Assembly (NCBI GenBank): GCA_031549455.1
Contig: JAVBPT010000028.1
Location: forward strand, 1 to 64,000
Length of the DNA stretch: 64,000 nt
Direction of reading: 5' to 3'
Source of the DNA: JAVBPT01 sp031549455
Lineage (GTDB): Bacteria; Bacillota; Clostridia; Lachnospirales; JAKSVV01
Shown: piece by piece, positions 8,767 to 16,385 of the stretch
How positions within the stretch are numbered: the stretch's first letter is position 1
Layout: each line of letters opens with the position of its first letter
Made by a program: the position numbers and the translations under genes
Notes under the pieces: model-generated
Database searches by the model: none
Told to the model about the DNA's origin: nothing
The model's input: only the letters and a program-made list of their open reading frames with translations

Positions 8767-8837
8767 GCGCGAAATGAATTTCAATGTCAAAGCACCTCCT
8801 TACCAAGGAGATGCTCTATCAACTGAACCACTCGCGC
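8767..8837 (-). tRNA. Degenerate tRNA-Thr(GGT), possible pseudogene
   Basis: The acceptor stem GCGCGAG/TTCGCGC (with one G-U), the D-arm and the anticodon arm (TCTCC TTGGTAA GGAGG, anticodon GGT) are intact. The T-arm is not: the 16-nt segment TGACATTGAAATTCAT can pair only three bases (TGA/TCA) and lacks the TTC loop motif. D-loop G19 is replaced by A, so the 19-56 tertiary pair is lost. The total is one base short. No CCA is encoded. It lies 9 bp after tRNA-Gly and is probably co-transcribed with it. Confidence 0.6.
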
Positions 8838-8846
8838 ATATCATAG

Positions 8847-8917
8847 AGCGGATGATGGGAATCGAACCCACGTGACCAGCTTGGAAGGCTGGAGTTCTAC
8901 CATTGAACTACATCCGC
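8847..8917 (-). tRNA. tRNA-Gly(TCC)
   Basis: A full cloverleaf is visible: acceptor GCGGATG/CATCCGC, D-arm GTTC/GAAC, anticodon arm CCAGC CTTCCAA GCTGG (anticodon TCC, reads GGA) and T-arm GTGGGTTCGATTCCCAT. The discriminator base is U and CCA is not encoded. It is the first gene of a two-tRNA unit with its own strong promoter at 8958-8986. Confidence 0.95.
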
Positions 8918-8957
8918 AGAGTCAAAAAACCTGTTAAAACTTGCTCTCTGAGCTTTA

Positions 8958-8986
8958 ATAATACAATGATTTATTTAATTTGTCAA
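8958..8986 (-). promoter_or_regulatory. SigA promoter of the tRNA-Gly unit
   Basis: The minus strand carries TTGACA (8981-8986), a 17-bp spacer and TATTAT (8958-8963), 40 bp upstream of tRNA-Gly. It is near consensus. Confidence 0.85.
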
Positions 8987-9089
8987 GTCTTAGTCTTGTA
9001 AAATTTATTTTTTTATCGACAAGATCTCTCTCGCTTTTTAGCAACCTTTGCCTTGATAAATAGAAGCCTTTCTAAAATTATCTCTATGA

Positions 9090-9130
9090 TAACAAAAAGG
9101 TCTAAAGAGGCCTTTCTTTAGACCTTTATT
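9090..9130 (-). terminator. Perfect 10-bp hairpin with T tracts on both sides
   Basis: AGGTCTAAAG (9098-9107) pairs perfectly with CTTTAGACCT (9116-9125). The minus strand continues TTTTTGTTATC and the plus strand TTATTTTCC, so it may work in both directions. There is no gene immediately upstream on either strand. It is either a backup terminator of the Tyr-Phe tRNA unit or an insulator before the Gly promoter. Confidence 0.6.
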
Positions 9131-9151
9131 TTCCTTTTCAATTTCCATTTC

Positions 9152-9184
9152 CTCCCGTTGTCTCATAAGACATTTTACTGGGAG
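9152..9184. repeat. Hairpin with nested arms
   Basis: The outer arms are CTCCC (9152-9156) and GGGAG (9180-9184). The inner arms are TGTCT (9159-9163) and AGACA (9168-9172) around a 4-nt CATA loop. There is no T tract, so it is probably not a terminator. It lies 14 bp from the next palindrome and may belong to the same decayed palindromic element. Confidence 0.45.
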
Positions 9185-9198
9185 TGATCAAAAAATAT

Positions 9199-9240
9199 GA
9201 CACGGGGATTTCCAAAATTTCTTTGAAAAATCCCCGTGTC
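9199..9240. repeat. 13-bp perfect inverted repeat (GACACGGGGATTT)
   Basis: GACACGGGGATTT at 9199-9211 is exactly mirrored by AAATCCCCGTGTC at 9228-9240. The 16-nt loop can itself fold (CAAA/TTTG). GACACGGGGA-type palindromes recur in Firmicute genomes in REP-like elements; here no transposase remains. It lacks a T tract on either side. Confidence 0.6.
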
Positions 9241-9270
9241 CAGTTTTGTATTTCTTTTGATTTTATCAAG

Positions 9271-9314
9271 AAAACAAAAAACGGACAAACCCGCGAATCC
9301 GCTGGGCCTTGTCC
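9271..9314 (-). terminator. Terminator of the tRNA-Tyr-Phe unit
   Basis: On the minus strand GGACAAGGCCC is paired with GGGTTTGTCC (outer arms 9283-9288 and 9309-9314) and followed by GTTTTTTGTTTTC. It begins 28 bp after the 3' end of tRNA-Phe. Confidence 0.8.
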
Positions 9315-9342
9315 ATTTCGAACGTTAGGCTTTAATAAAAAA

Positions 9343-9415
<73 letters not shown>

Positions 9416-9420
9416 GTTTA

Positions 9421-9502
9421 TGGGGAGAGAAGGATTCGAACCTTCGAAGGCGGAACCAACAGATTTACAGTCTGCCCCCTTTGGCCACTCGGGAACCTCC
9501 CC
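9421..9502 (-). tRNA. tRNA-Tyr(GTA), long variable arm
   Basis: Class II tRNA of 82 nt: acceptor GGGGAGG/TCTCCCC (last pair G-U), anticodon arm CAGA CTGTAAA TCTG (anticodon GTA), an extended variable arm (TTGGTTCCGCCTTCGAA region), T-arm AGGTTCGAATCCT and discriminator A. It is first in the Tyr-Phe unit. Confidence 0.95.
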
Positions 9503-9522
9503 AAATCTAAACGACTTTGTAT

Positions 9523-9551
9523 ATGATAACAAAAATATTTAAATTTGTCAA
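9523..9551 (-). promoter_or_regulatory. SigA promoter of the tRNA-Tyr-Phe unit
   Basis: TTGACA (minus strand, 9546-9551) directly abuts the murB stop codon. After exactly 17 bp follows TATCAT (9523-9528), 20 bp before tRNA-Tyr. It would let the tRNAs be made independently of the murB operon. Confidence 0.85.
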
Positions 9552-10505
9552 TTATAAAGCACGTAATTTTTCCTTACTTTTTTCATCTGCATAGATGTCC
9601 CCTAGCACTTTTATTTCTAATTCCAGCCTAATTTTGGTCTTTTCATAGACCACATCTGAAACATACATCGCAAGCTCATACACATCCTTGGCTGTGGCAT
9701 TTCCACAGTTGATAATAAAATTTGCATGTTTGGTTGAGATCTCGGCGTCTCCAATTCGGTAGCCCTTAAGACCACACTCGTCAATCAGTTTGCCCGGAAA
9801 GTTGCCTTCTGGCCTTTTAAATACACTCCCCGCATTTGGAAATTCAAGAGGTTGGCTCTTTGATCTCTTTTCTTTATAAATATCCATTTTCTCTTTAATA
9901 GTGGTTTTTTCTCCCTTTTCAAGTCTAAATTTGGAGGAAACCACAATATATTTCTTTTGAGAAATGATGGTCTTCCGGTAGGTCATCTTTAGCTCCCCGT
10001 TCTTAAGGATAATGGAGTTCCCCTTGCTATCAATGGCATTGATTTCAATTAATACATCTTTGATCTCCCGCTCATATGCGCCTGCATTCATACAGATCGC
10101 TCCACCCACCGTTCCCGGGATACCCGAAGCAAATTCAAGGCCTGTAAAGCCGTTTTTATAGGCAAACTGGGAAAGAGAAATCAAACTAGCCCCAGACTCT
10201 GCAATAAAAACGTCCTCTTCTAACTCTATCTTTTTCATTTTGTTCCCTATGTATATAATCATCCCTCTAAAACCCGCATCTGAAACAAGTAAATTTGTAC
10301 CATTTCCCATCACAAAATAAGGGATTTTGTTCTTACTAGCCACCTGGATACACCAGTTGATCTCTTCCTTGTCGCTAACTGTAACAAAAATATCCGCTTC
10401 TCCCCCAATCTTATAACTCGTATGTTTCTTCATGCTCTCATTTAGAAGTATTTTCTCTATATCTATGTTTTTATTCAGTTCTTTTAGAATTAGATTTTTA
10501 TTCAT
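9552..10505 (-). CDS. murB: UDP-N-acetylenolpyruvoylglucosamine reductase
   Basis: The 317-residue flavoprotein reduces UDP-GlcNAc-enolpyruvate to UDP-MurNAc, the second cytoplasmic step of peptidoglycan synthesis. Visible motifs are SYKIGGEADIFV (start of the FAD domain), GNGTNLLVSDAGFRG, ASGIPGTVGGAICMNAGAYE (pyrophosphate contacts), and PNAGSVFKRPEGNFPGKLI with the catalytic Ser of the GSVFKRP motif. The length and the short C-terminal domain fit the type II MurB of Firmicutes. It is the last gene of the aspS-glyA-galE-ROK run, 12 bp after the kinase, with AAAGGAG before the ATG. Confidence 0.96.
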   Translation of the reverse strand: MNKNLILKELNKNIDIEKILLNESMKKHTSYKIGGEADIFVTVSDKEEINWCIQVASKNKIPYFVMGNGTNLLVSDAGFRGMIIYIGNKMKKIELEEDVFIAESGASLISLSQFAYKNGFTGLEFASGIPGTVGGAICMNAGAYEREIKDVLIEINAIDSKGNSIILKNGELKMTYRKTIISQKKYIVVSSKFRLEKGEKTTIKEKMDIYKEKRSKSQPLEFPNAGSVFKRPEGNFPGKLIDECGLKGYRIGDAEISTKHANFIINCGNATAKDVYELAMYVSDVVYEKTKIRLELEIKVLGDIYADEKSKEKLRAL

Positions 10506-10517
10506 CCTACTCTCCTT

Positions 10518-11438
10518 TTAGATCATTCGGTATAAATTGGCTGCTCCTATGATGCCAGCATCATTGCAAAATCTTGCCGGTACAATTTCCGTCAGATTGC
10601 TACCTCTTAATGTAGGAGTCTGCTTTACTTCCTCCCGTATGAGATCAATGATGACATCACTCTGTGATACCCCACCTCCAATGGCTATCTTTTCTGGATC
10701 AAAAATATTTAAAAGATTCACTATACCTACACATATATACTTTATATGTTCATAAATTAGGGTTCGTGCCAGTTCATCATTCGCTTGGTAAGCCTCCATA
10801 ATCATTCTGCCATCAATTGCCTTTTTTTCTCCCTTACAACTTTCAAAGAGTAGACTCTTTTCTATGCCCTCTTTTTTCCTACATCGTTCAACAAGTGCGC
10901 TGGTAGAGGCATAAGATTCAAAACAACCCATTCTACCACAACCGCATCTTTTTCCATTGCAGTCGATCACCTGGTGCCCAAGCTCTCCTGACACACCAAA
11001 ACTCCCTTTATACAACCTTCCATCTAGAATGATTCCCCCACCAACACCTGTTCCAAGTGTTATAAATAATGCGTTTCGACTTCCTTTTAATGCGCCATAA
11101 CAAAGTTCTGCATAAGCCGCTGCATTGGCGTCATTCTCAATCTCAATCCTTTTGCCCGGCAAAAGCTCCGTCAAAAGTCCTTGTAAATTTGTGTCTCGAA
11201 ACGCTAGATTTGGAGAGGTCACCATTCCATTTTTAATTACTCCTGCAAATCCCACTCCTATGTTCTCGTATTGGTCATCTGGTGCCATATTTTGTACCAA
11301 CTCCCCAATCGCCCTCACGATCTCTTTTACGCTTCTACTTTCTGGTGTCCTGATCTGGTCTTTTTGGATCACCCGATCTTCCGATACCAGTCCAATTGCG
11401 ATCTTGGTCCCCCCAACATCAATTCCTACATCATACAT
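10518..11438 (-). CDS. ROK-family glucokinase
   Basis: The 306-residue sugar kinase has the ROK/actin-like ATPase fold. It shows the phosphate-1 motif IDVGGTKIAIGL (residues 5-16), the catalytic Asp in ENDANAAAYAE and the ATP-binding LFITLGTGVGGGII. The ROK zinc motif CNGKRCGCGRMGCFESYAS follows the GELGH sequence. This family phosphorylates glucose, or N-acetylated hexosamines in some members; the GELGH/zinc arrangement suits glucokinase. Its start overlaps the galE stop by 8 bp, so the two are translationally coupled. With galE it points to hexose handling for wall and polysaccharide precursors. Confidence 0.88.
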   Translation of the reverse strand: MYDVGIDVGGTKIAIGLVSEDRVIQKDQIRTPESRSVKEIVRAIGELVQNMAPDDQYENIGVGFAGVIKNGMVTSPNLAFRDTNLQGLLTELLPGKRIEIENDANAAAYAELCYGALKGSRNALFITLGTGVGGGIILDGRLYKGSFGVSGELGHQVIDCNGKRCGCGRMGCFESYASTSALVERCRKKEGIEKSLLFESCKGEKKAIDGRMIMEAYQANDELARTLIYEHIKYICVGIVNLLNIFDPEKIAIGGGVSQSDVIIDLIREEVKQTPTLRGSNLTEIVPARFCNDAGIIGAANLYRMI

Positions 11439-12402
11439 CTCTATTCCTCTTTATATTTTCATACGTGGAGCTTAGCATATCACAAAGTGTATATTCTGCT
11501 CGAAATGCAAGTTCTCGCTCAGCCTTTTCCGTTGAACAGACTAAAACGGCCGTATCCCCTTCTCTACGTTCTACAATCTCTTTTTGTACAGGTTGGCCAA
11601 TAATCTTTTCAAACTCCGTGATGACTTCAAAAACGCTGTTTCCTGTTCCCGTCCCAATATTGTAGACTTTATTAAAAAGGTTGTCAATTTTTTCTCCCGC
11701 AAGAACATGCGCACGTGCAACATCTTCGATGTGAATATAATCTCTAATGCAAGTCCCATCTTTAGTATTATAGTCATCCCCGAAAACTTTTATTACTTTA
11801 TTTTCTAAATAGTTTCGAATCACAATCGGAATGAGGTTCTTTTCCCCCTCATTAAATTTGAATTCGGGAAACCCTACACCCGCCACATTGAAATACCGGA
11901 AAATGATGTATTTGATATTATAAATCTTAGAGTACCATGTTAGAATTCCTTCCATGATCACCTTTGTATGCCCATACACATTAAAGGGTTGTAATTCCAG
12001 CTCTTCATGCAAGACACCAATATCTTCTCTGTTTCCATAGGAGGTTGCAGTGGAAGAAAAAATCACATTCTCCACATTATGCTCCACCATTGCCCCAAGT
12101 AAATTGAGTGTCCCAATAACATTGGTCTCATAATAGGACCTTGGATCTTTCATACTATCCTCAATAGACTTAAGCGCCGCCTCATGAAACACTGTATCAA
12201 TCTCATAATGTCTAAATAAGAGTTCTAGATCACTTTTATCCAAAAGATCCCCTTGCACAAGTTTACTTCTTTTATCAATATTGTTCATAAAGCCAGTAGA
12301 AATATTATCAAATACGATTACGTTATACCCCTCATCGAGTAGCTTCTTTACAATATGACTTCCTATGTAGCCTGCGCCACCTGTTACCAAAACGTTTTTC
12401 AT
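11431..12402 (-). CDS. galE: UDP-glucose 4-epimerase
   Basis: The 323-residue extended SDR interconverts UDP-glucose and UDP-galactose. It has the NAD-binding GGAGYIGSH (7-15), the Asp-containing VIVFDNIS strand after the second beta unit, and the catalytic Ser (FSSTATSYG) with YxxxK (YGHTK). The sugar-binding region has YFNVAG and RDYIHIEDVA. It lies 9 bp after glyA and overlaps the downstream kinase. A related UDP-GlcNAc epimerase activity cannot be excluded from sequence alone. Confidence 0.92.
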   Translation of the reverse strand: MKNVLVTGGAGYIGSHIVKKLLDEGYNVIVFDNISTGFMNNIDKRSKLVQGDLLDKSDLELLFRHYEIDTVFHEAALKSIEDSMKDPRSYYETNVIGTLNLLGAMVEHNVENVIFSSTATSYGNREDIGVLHEELELQPFNVYGHTKVIMEGILTWYSKIYNIKYIIFRYFNVAGVGFPEFKFNEGEKNLIPIVIRNYLENKVIKVFGDDYNTKDGTCIRDYIHIEDVARAHVLAGEKIDNLFNKVYNIGTGTGNSVFEVITEFEKIIGQPVQKEIVERREGDTAVLVCSTEKAERELAFRAEYTLCDMLSSTYENIKRNRDV

Positions 12403-12411
12403 AACACCCTC

Positions 12412-13638
12412 CTAAAATCGGCTTGAAGCTTCCAAAACTTCTTTCTTCACCTTTTCTTTATTTCCCTCAAAATCTGTTGCAATAAGGTCGATCCATTCTG
12501 CAATCATTTTCATCTCCGCTTCACGCATTCCTCTTGTTGTAACCGCTGGCGTTCCAAGCCGAATACCGCTTGTAACCATAAAGTTTTCTTTGTCTCCCGG
12601 AACAGAATTCTTGTTGCAGGTAATGTGCACTTCATCTAGCCTCTTTTCCATCTCTTTTCCCGTCACATTTTTATTGGTTAGATTCACAAGCATTAGATGG
12701 TTGTCAGTCCCTCCCGACACAATTTTAAAACCTCTGTTCATTAACTCCTCAGATAGCACTTTTGCATTTTTTATGATCTGTGCCTGATAGTTTTTAAACT
12801 CTTGGCTCAACGCTTCCTTAAAAGATACTGCCTTGGCTGCAATGATATGCATTAAGGGACCGCCCTGTATTCCCGGGAAGATGGCTTTATCGATCTTCTT
12901 AGCATGCTCCTCTTTACACAAAATCATACCCCCTCTAGGGCCTCTTAACGTTTTGTGTGTTGTGGTGGTCACAAAGTCTGCATATGGAACAGGGCTTTCA
13001 TGATGTCCTGTCGCCACTAGCCCCGCTATATGGGCCATATCCACCATAAGATATGCCGAAACCTCATCCGCAATTTCTCTAAATTTCTTAAAATCAATGC
13101 TTCTAGAATAGGCACTCGCGCCAGCTAATATTAGTTTTGGTTTATGCTCATGTGCCAGTCTTCGCACCTCATCATAATCAATCATTTCAGTTTCTTCATT
13201 TAATCCGTAAGGAACAATATGAAAATACTTTCCCGATATATTCACCGGACTACCATGCGTCAGATGCCCTCCCGCTGATAAATTCATTCCAAGAATGGTA
13301 TCCCCCGGGCTAAGCATTGCAAAATATACCGCCATATTGGCTTGTGATCCCGAGTGAGGTTGCACATTAGCGTGCTCCGCACCAAAGAGTTCTTTGGCTC
13401 TTTGGATTGCAAGCGTCTCTGCCATGTCCACAAACTCGCATCCCCCATAATATCGATTTCCCGGATAACCTTCTGCATACTTATTCGTAAACTCACTTCC
13501 CATAACCGCCATGACCGCTGGAGAAACAAAATTTTCCGAGGCAATCAGCTCAATGTTGGCATTTTGTCTTGCCCTTTCCTTTAGCAGTACCTCTGCAATC
13601 TCAACATCCACACTCTTCAAAATATCAAAATCATACAT
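12412..13638 (-). CDS. glyA: Serine hydroxymethyltransferase
   Basis: The 408-residue PLP enzyme converts serine and tetrahydrofolate to glycine and 5,10-methylene-THF, the main one-carbon entry. Motifs: [20 protein letters not shown] and [11 protein letters not shown] near the N-terminus, [11 protein letters not shown], and the PLP-lysine motif [13 protein letters not shown]. The length is typical. It lies 9 bp after aspS in the T-box-led operon. A GGAG site lies just upstream of the ATG. Confidence 0.97.
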   Translation of the reverse strand: MYDFDILKSVDVEIAEVLLKERARQNANIELIASENFVSPAVMAVMGSEFTNKYAEGYPGNRYYGGCEFVDMAETLAIQRAKELFGAEHANVQPHSGSQANMAVYFAMLSPGDTILGMNLSAGGHLTHGSPVNISGKYFHIVPYGLNEETEMIDYDEVRRLAHEHKPKLILAGASAYSRSIDFKKFREIADEVSAYLMVDMAHIAGLVATGHHESPVPYADFVTTTTHKTLRGPRGGMILCKEEHAKKIDKAIFPGIQGGPLMHIIAAKAVSFKEALSQEFKNYQAQIIKNAKVLSEELMNRGFKIVSGGTDNHLMLVNLTNKNVTGKEMEKRLDEVHITCNKNSVPGDKENFMVTSGIRLGTPAVTTRGMREAEMKMIAEWIDLIATDFEGNKEKVKKEVLEASSRF

Positions 13639-13647
13639 AATCCTCTC

Positions 13648-15393
13648 CTACCTTTCATCCACTATTTTGATGTGCACATCACTTAACTGCTTATCTGTCA
13701 CCTCATTTGGCGCACCCATGAGCAAATCTTGTGCGTTCTTGTTCATTGGGAATGCAATGACTTCTCGTATATTTGGCTCGTCTGCTAGAAGCATCACGAT
13801 TCTATCTACACCAGGCGCAATCCCAGCGTGAGGCGGTGCCCCATATTTAAATGCATTAAATAATGCCGGAAATTTCTTTTCCACCACTTCTTCCGGATAC
13901 CCTGCAATCTCAAATGCTTTTACCATAATTTTGGGATCATGGTTTCTCACCGCACCAGAGGAAAGCTCCGTCCCGTTACAAACAATATCATATTGATAAG
14001 CATAAATATCCAATGGATCTTTGGTAAGAAGGGCTTCTAGACCTCCCTGAGGCATCGAGAAAGGATTGTGACAGAAATCGATTCTCCCCGTTTCCTCATC
14101 CTTCTCATACATTGGAAAGTCCACGATAAAGCAAAACTCATAAGCGTTTGGCTTGATTAAGTTTAAACACCTTCCAAGCTCATTCCTCATCACTCCCGCT
14201 AATTTACTTGTAAGACCATAGTCTATTCCCGCCACCATACACACCATGCCATTCGGTTTTAGGTTATATTTTTGGGTGAGTGTTCGCTTTTCATCATCGG
14301 ATAAATTTTTTGCAATGCTACCCACAAACTCTCCCTTTTCATCTAACTTCACCCAAGCCACTCCTTGACCACCCACCTCGCAAACCTTGGCGTGGACCTC
14401 GTCAATCATTTTTCTGGTTCCACCGAAGTTTTCTACGTACACCGCCCTAATAACCTTCCCAGTCAAAAAGCTAATGGCTGTATTTTTAAATAAATCTGTT
14501 AAGTCCGAAAGGAGAAGTGGATTTCTAAGATCCGGCTTGTCACTGCCATAAAGCTCGATTGCATCCAAATACTTAATCTTCCTAAACGGAGGTTTGCTCA
14601 CCTCTCGCCTTGAAAACTCTGTGAAGAGTTCATACATCACTTCTTCCATAACAAGGAAGACGTCCTCCTGCTCCGCAAAGCTCATTTCAAGGTCAAGTTG
14701 ATAAAACTCTCCCGGCGAGCGATCTGCTCTTGCATCCTCATCTCTAAAACAAGGTGCAATCTGAAAGTACCGATCGATTCCACTTACCATTAAGAGTTGC
14801 TTAAATTGTTGTGGAGCCTGTGGTAAGGCGTAGAATTTTCCCGGATGGACCCTGCTGGGTACAAGATAGTCTCTGGCTCCTTCCGGAGATGAGCTTGTAA
14901 GAATGGGCGTTTGAATTTCTAAAAACTTTCGTTCCTTCATCTTCTTTCGAATCGCATCAATTACCTTAGACCGAAGCACAATCTTGTCTTTTACAACCGG
15001 ATTTCGAAGATCCAAGAACCGATACTTTAACCGATTCTCTTCTTTGGAATCCACGCTACTACCGACTTCAAAAGGAAGCGCCTCTGTGCAAAGTCCAAGC
15101 ACCTCCACTTTGCTGGGTTCAATCTCAATCTCTCCTGTTGGAATGTTCTTGTTAGGCGAAGAACGTTTCACCACTTTCCCCATAACTGAAATGGTAGACT
15201 CTCTTGGAATCTTCCTGACCCCTTCTTTCATTGTCTCGTCATTGATCACTGCCTGAGTTGTTCCATAAAAATCTCTTACGTTGATGAACATGAGTGCGCC
15301 CAGATCTCGTATGTTTTCCAGCCACCCAGCGATCTTCACCTCTTGTCCAATATTGGTTTCATTTAATTCTCCAGCATTATGTGTTCTATGCAT
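13648..15393 (-). CDS. aspS: Aspartate-tRNA ligase
   Basis: The 581-residue class IIb synthetase charges tRNA-Asp. It has the N-terminal OB anticodon-binding domain (KIAGWLENIRDLGALMFINV), motif 2 FRDEDARADRSPGEFYQLD, the bacterial GAD insertion domain (about 290-420) and motif 3 GIAPGVDRIVMLLA. The length is typical of bacterial rather than archaeal AspRS. A separate asnS is present nearby, so Asn-tRNA can be charged directly. It is the second gene behind a T-box whose specifier reads GAC (Asp), which directly fits its control by uncharged tRNA-Asp. GGAGGG precedes the ATG. Confidence 0.97.
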   Translation of the reverse strand: MHRTHNAGELNETNIGQEVKIAGWLENIRDLGALMFINVRDFYGTTQAVINDETMKEGVRKIPRESTISVMGKVVKRSSPNKNIPTGEIEIEPSKVEVLGLCTEALPFEVGSSVDSKEENRLKYRFLDLRNPVVKDKIVLRSKVIDAIRKKMKERKFLEIQTPILTSSSPEGARDYLVPSRVHPGKFYALPQAPQQFKQLLMVSGIDRYFQIAPCFRDEDARADRSPGEFYQLDLEMSFAEQEDVFLVMEEVMYELFTEFSRREVSKPPFRKIKYLDAIELYGSDKPDLRNPLLLSDLTDLFKNTAISFLTGKVIRAVYVENFGGTRKMIDEVHAKVCEVGGQGVAWVKLDEKGEFVGSIAKNLSDDEKRTLTQKYNLKPNGMVCMVAGIDYGLTSKLAGVMRNELGRCLNLIKPNAYEFCFIVDFPMYEKDEETGRIDFCHNPFSMPQGGLEALLTKDPLDIYAYQYDIVCNGTELSSGAVRNHDPKIMVKAFEIAGYPEEVVEKKFPALFNAFKYGAPPHAGIAPGVDRIVMLLADEPNIREVIAFPMNKNAQDLLMGAPNEVTDKQLSDVHIKIVDER

Positions 15394-15404
15394 TTATTTC
15401 CCTC

Positions 15405-16175
15405 CTATTTTCTTATTTCTTCCATAATCCATTGATATAATTCAGCAAAGCGTTCTGTTTTTTGTATCTGCTCATAATATTCCTCCACATAGCCTTGTCG
15501 CAAAACAATTTGTATGGTTTGTTTAAAGTTTATGTCTGTAATGAGCCAGGAAAGAATAGCAATCTCATGCTCTGCCATTGTCTTGATTTCATCCCAGCCA
15601 AAAATTTTTTTCTGCTTAATCCGCTCATAGATACTATCCGAAATATCTTGATCCAATCTAGAATCCCCATGAAGCACCCTTAACTTCTCCGGACTCGCAT
15701 TTTTGGTGTCCTCGGCAAACACTCTATAAATATCCGTCTTATCCGCATCTCGAATTAGTTTAATTTGAAGCATCACTTCCGGATCTGTTATATTCGTTGG
15801 CATTTCCTTCTTGTTATGATGGTAGATTGCTGTTGTGATGACCTCTTTTGTCCTTGGGGATAAATCCGAAAGAACCTTCTCCTCCTCTAGAACCTGGATG
15901 CTCTTTTCAGCATGATCAATCGAACTGCGGTCATCAAAGTGTCCATATTCCTTAAGCTGCGAAAACCGTCCGATATCATGAAAGAGGGCAACACACTCCG
16001 CCAGTTTAATTTCCTCCTCCGAAAGACCAAGTTCCACAGCGATCTGTCTTGCAATCTCCTTTGTCTTGTAAGTATGTTTTACTTTTAGATTGATGCTCTC
16101 CTGAACTACTTTGTCCTTTGCAGAGAACCCTTTAACGTACTGTTTGAAAAATGCTTCATATTTTTTTAAATCCAT
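15405..16175 (-). CDS. HD-domain phosphohydrolase
   Basis: The 256-residue protein has an HD metal-dependent phosphohydrolase domain. His34 (KHTYKT) and the HD pair at 66-67 (FHDIGRFSQL) are visible, followed by DHAEKSIQVL, and HHNKKEMP further on supplies additional ligands. The second half (about 140-256) is helical and unassigned. Such stand-alone HD proteins hydrolyse nucleotides or nucleotide second messengers; the substrate here is unknown. It is the first gene behind the Asp-type T-box and is 11 bp before aspS, so it is made when tRNA-Asp is uncharged. That is an unusual regulation for an HD hydrolase and hints at a role in amino-acid or nucleotide stress. Confidence 0.8.
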   Translation of the reverse strand: MDLKKYEAFFKQYVKGFSAKDKVVQESINLKVKHTYKTKEIARQIAVELGLSEEEIKLAECVALFHDIGRFSQLKEYGHFDDRSSIDHAEKSIQVLEEEKVLSDLSPRTKEVITTAIYHHNKKEMPTNITDPEVMLQIKLIRDADKTDIYRVFAEDTKNASPEKLRVLHGDSRLDQDISDSIYERIKQKKIFGWDEIKTMAEHEIAILSWLITDINFKQTIQIVLRQGYVEEYYEQIQKTERFAELYQWIMEEIRK

Positions 16176-16202
16176 TTTGCCTTCTCTCCTTTACACTAAA
16201 AA

Positions 16203-16385
16203 AGCCTTACATGGAAAAAAACCATGTAAGGACGTTTTAAACGTGGTGCCACCTTACTTTATACTCAAATTTGACTACATTCTCCAAGATGTCCCTCCGT
16301 AGCGGTTCCTGGAAATTTTTCACCCTCATTTCCTCTCTAAAAGGCTCGCTACATATCTCTCTTTTCATAGAATCCTATTTTCATT
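16203..16385 (-). promoter_or_regulatory. T-box riboswitch, aspartate specifier (GAC)
   Basis: The minus-strand leader carries the class hallmarks: GAAAAGAGAG at the Stem I base, the AGAGAGG and GGGTGAAAA apical elements, and the specifier loop segment GGAGGGACA in which GAC (Asp) is followed by the expected purine. The T-box AAGGTGGCACCACGT lies at 16241-16255. The terminator stem is CCTTACATGG/CCATGTAAGG (16205-16231) with a T tract. The antiterminator would form by pairing of T-box bases with the 5' half of that stem. It begins right after the hisS stop, so it can act on read-through from asnS-hisS as well as on a local promoter, which I could not place with confidence. Confidence 0.9.
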
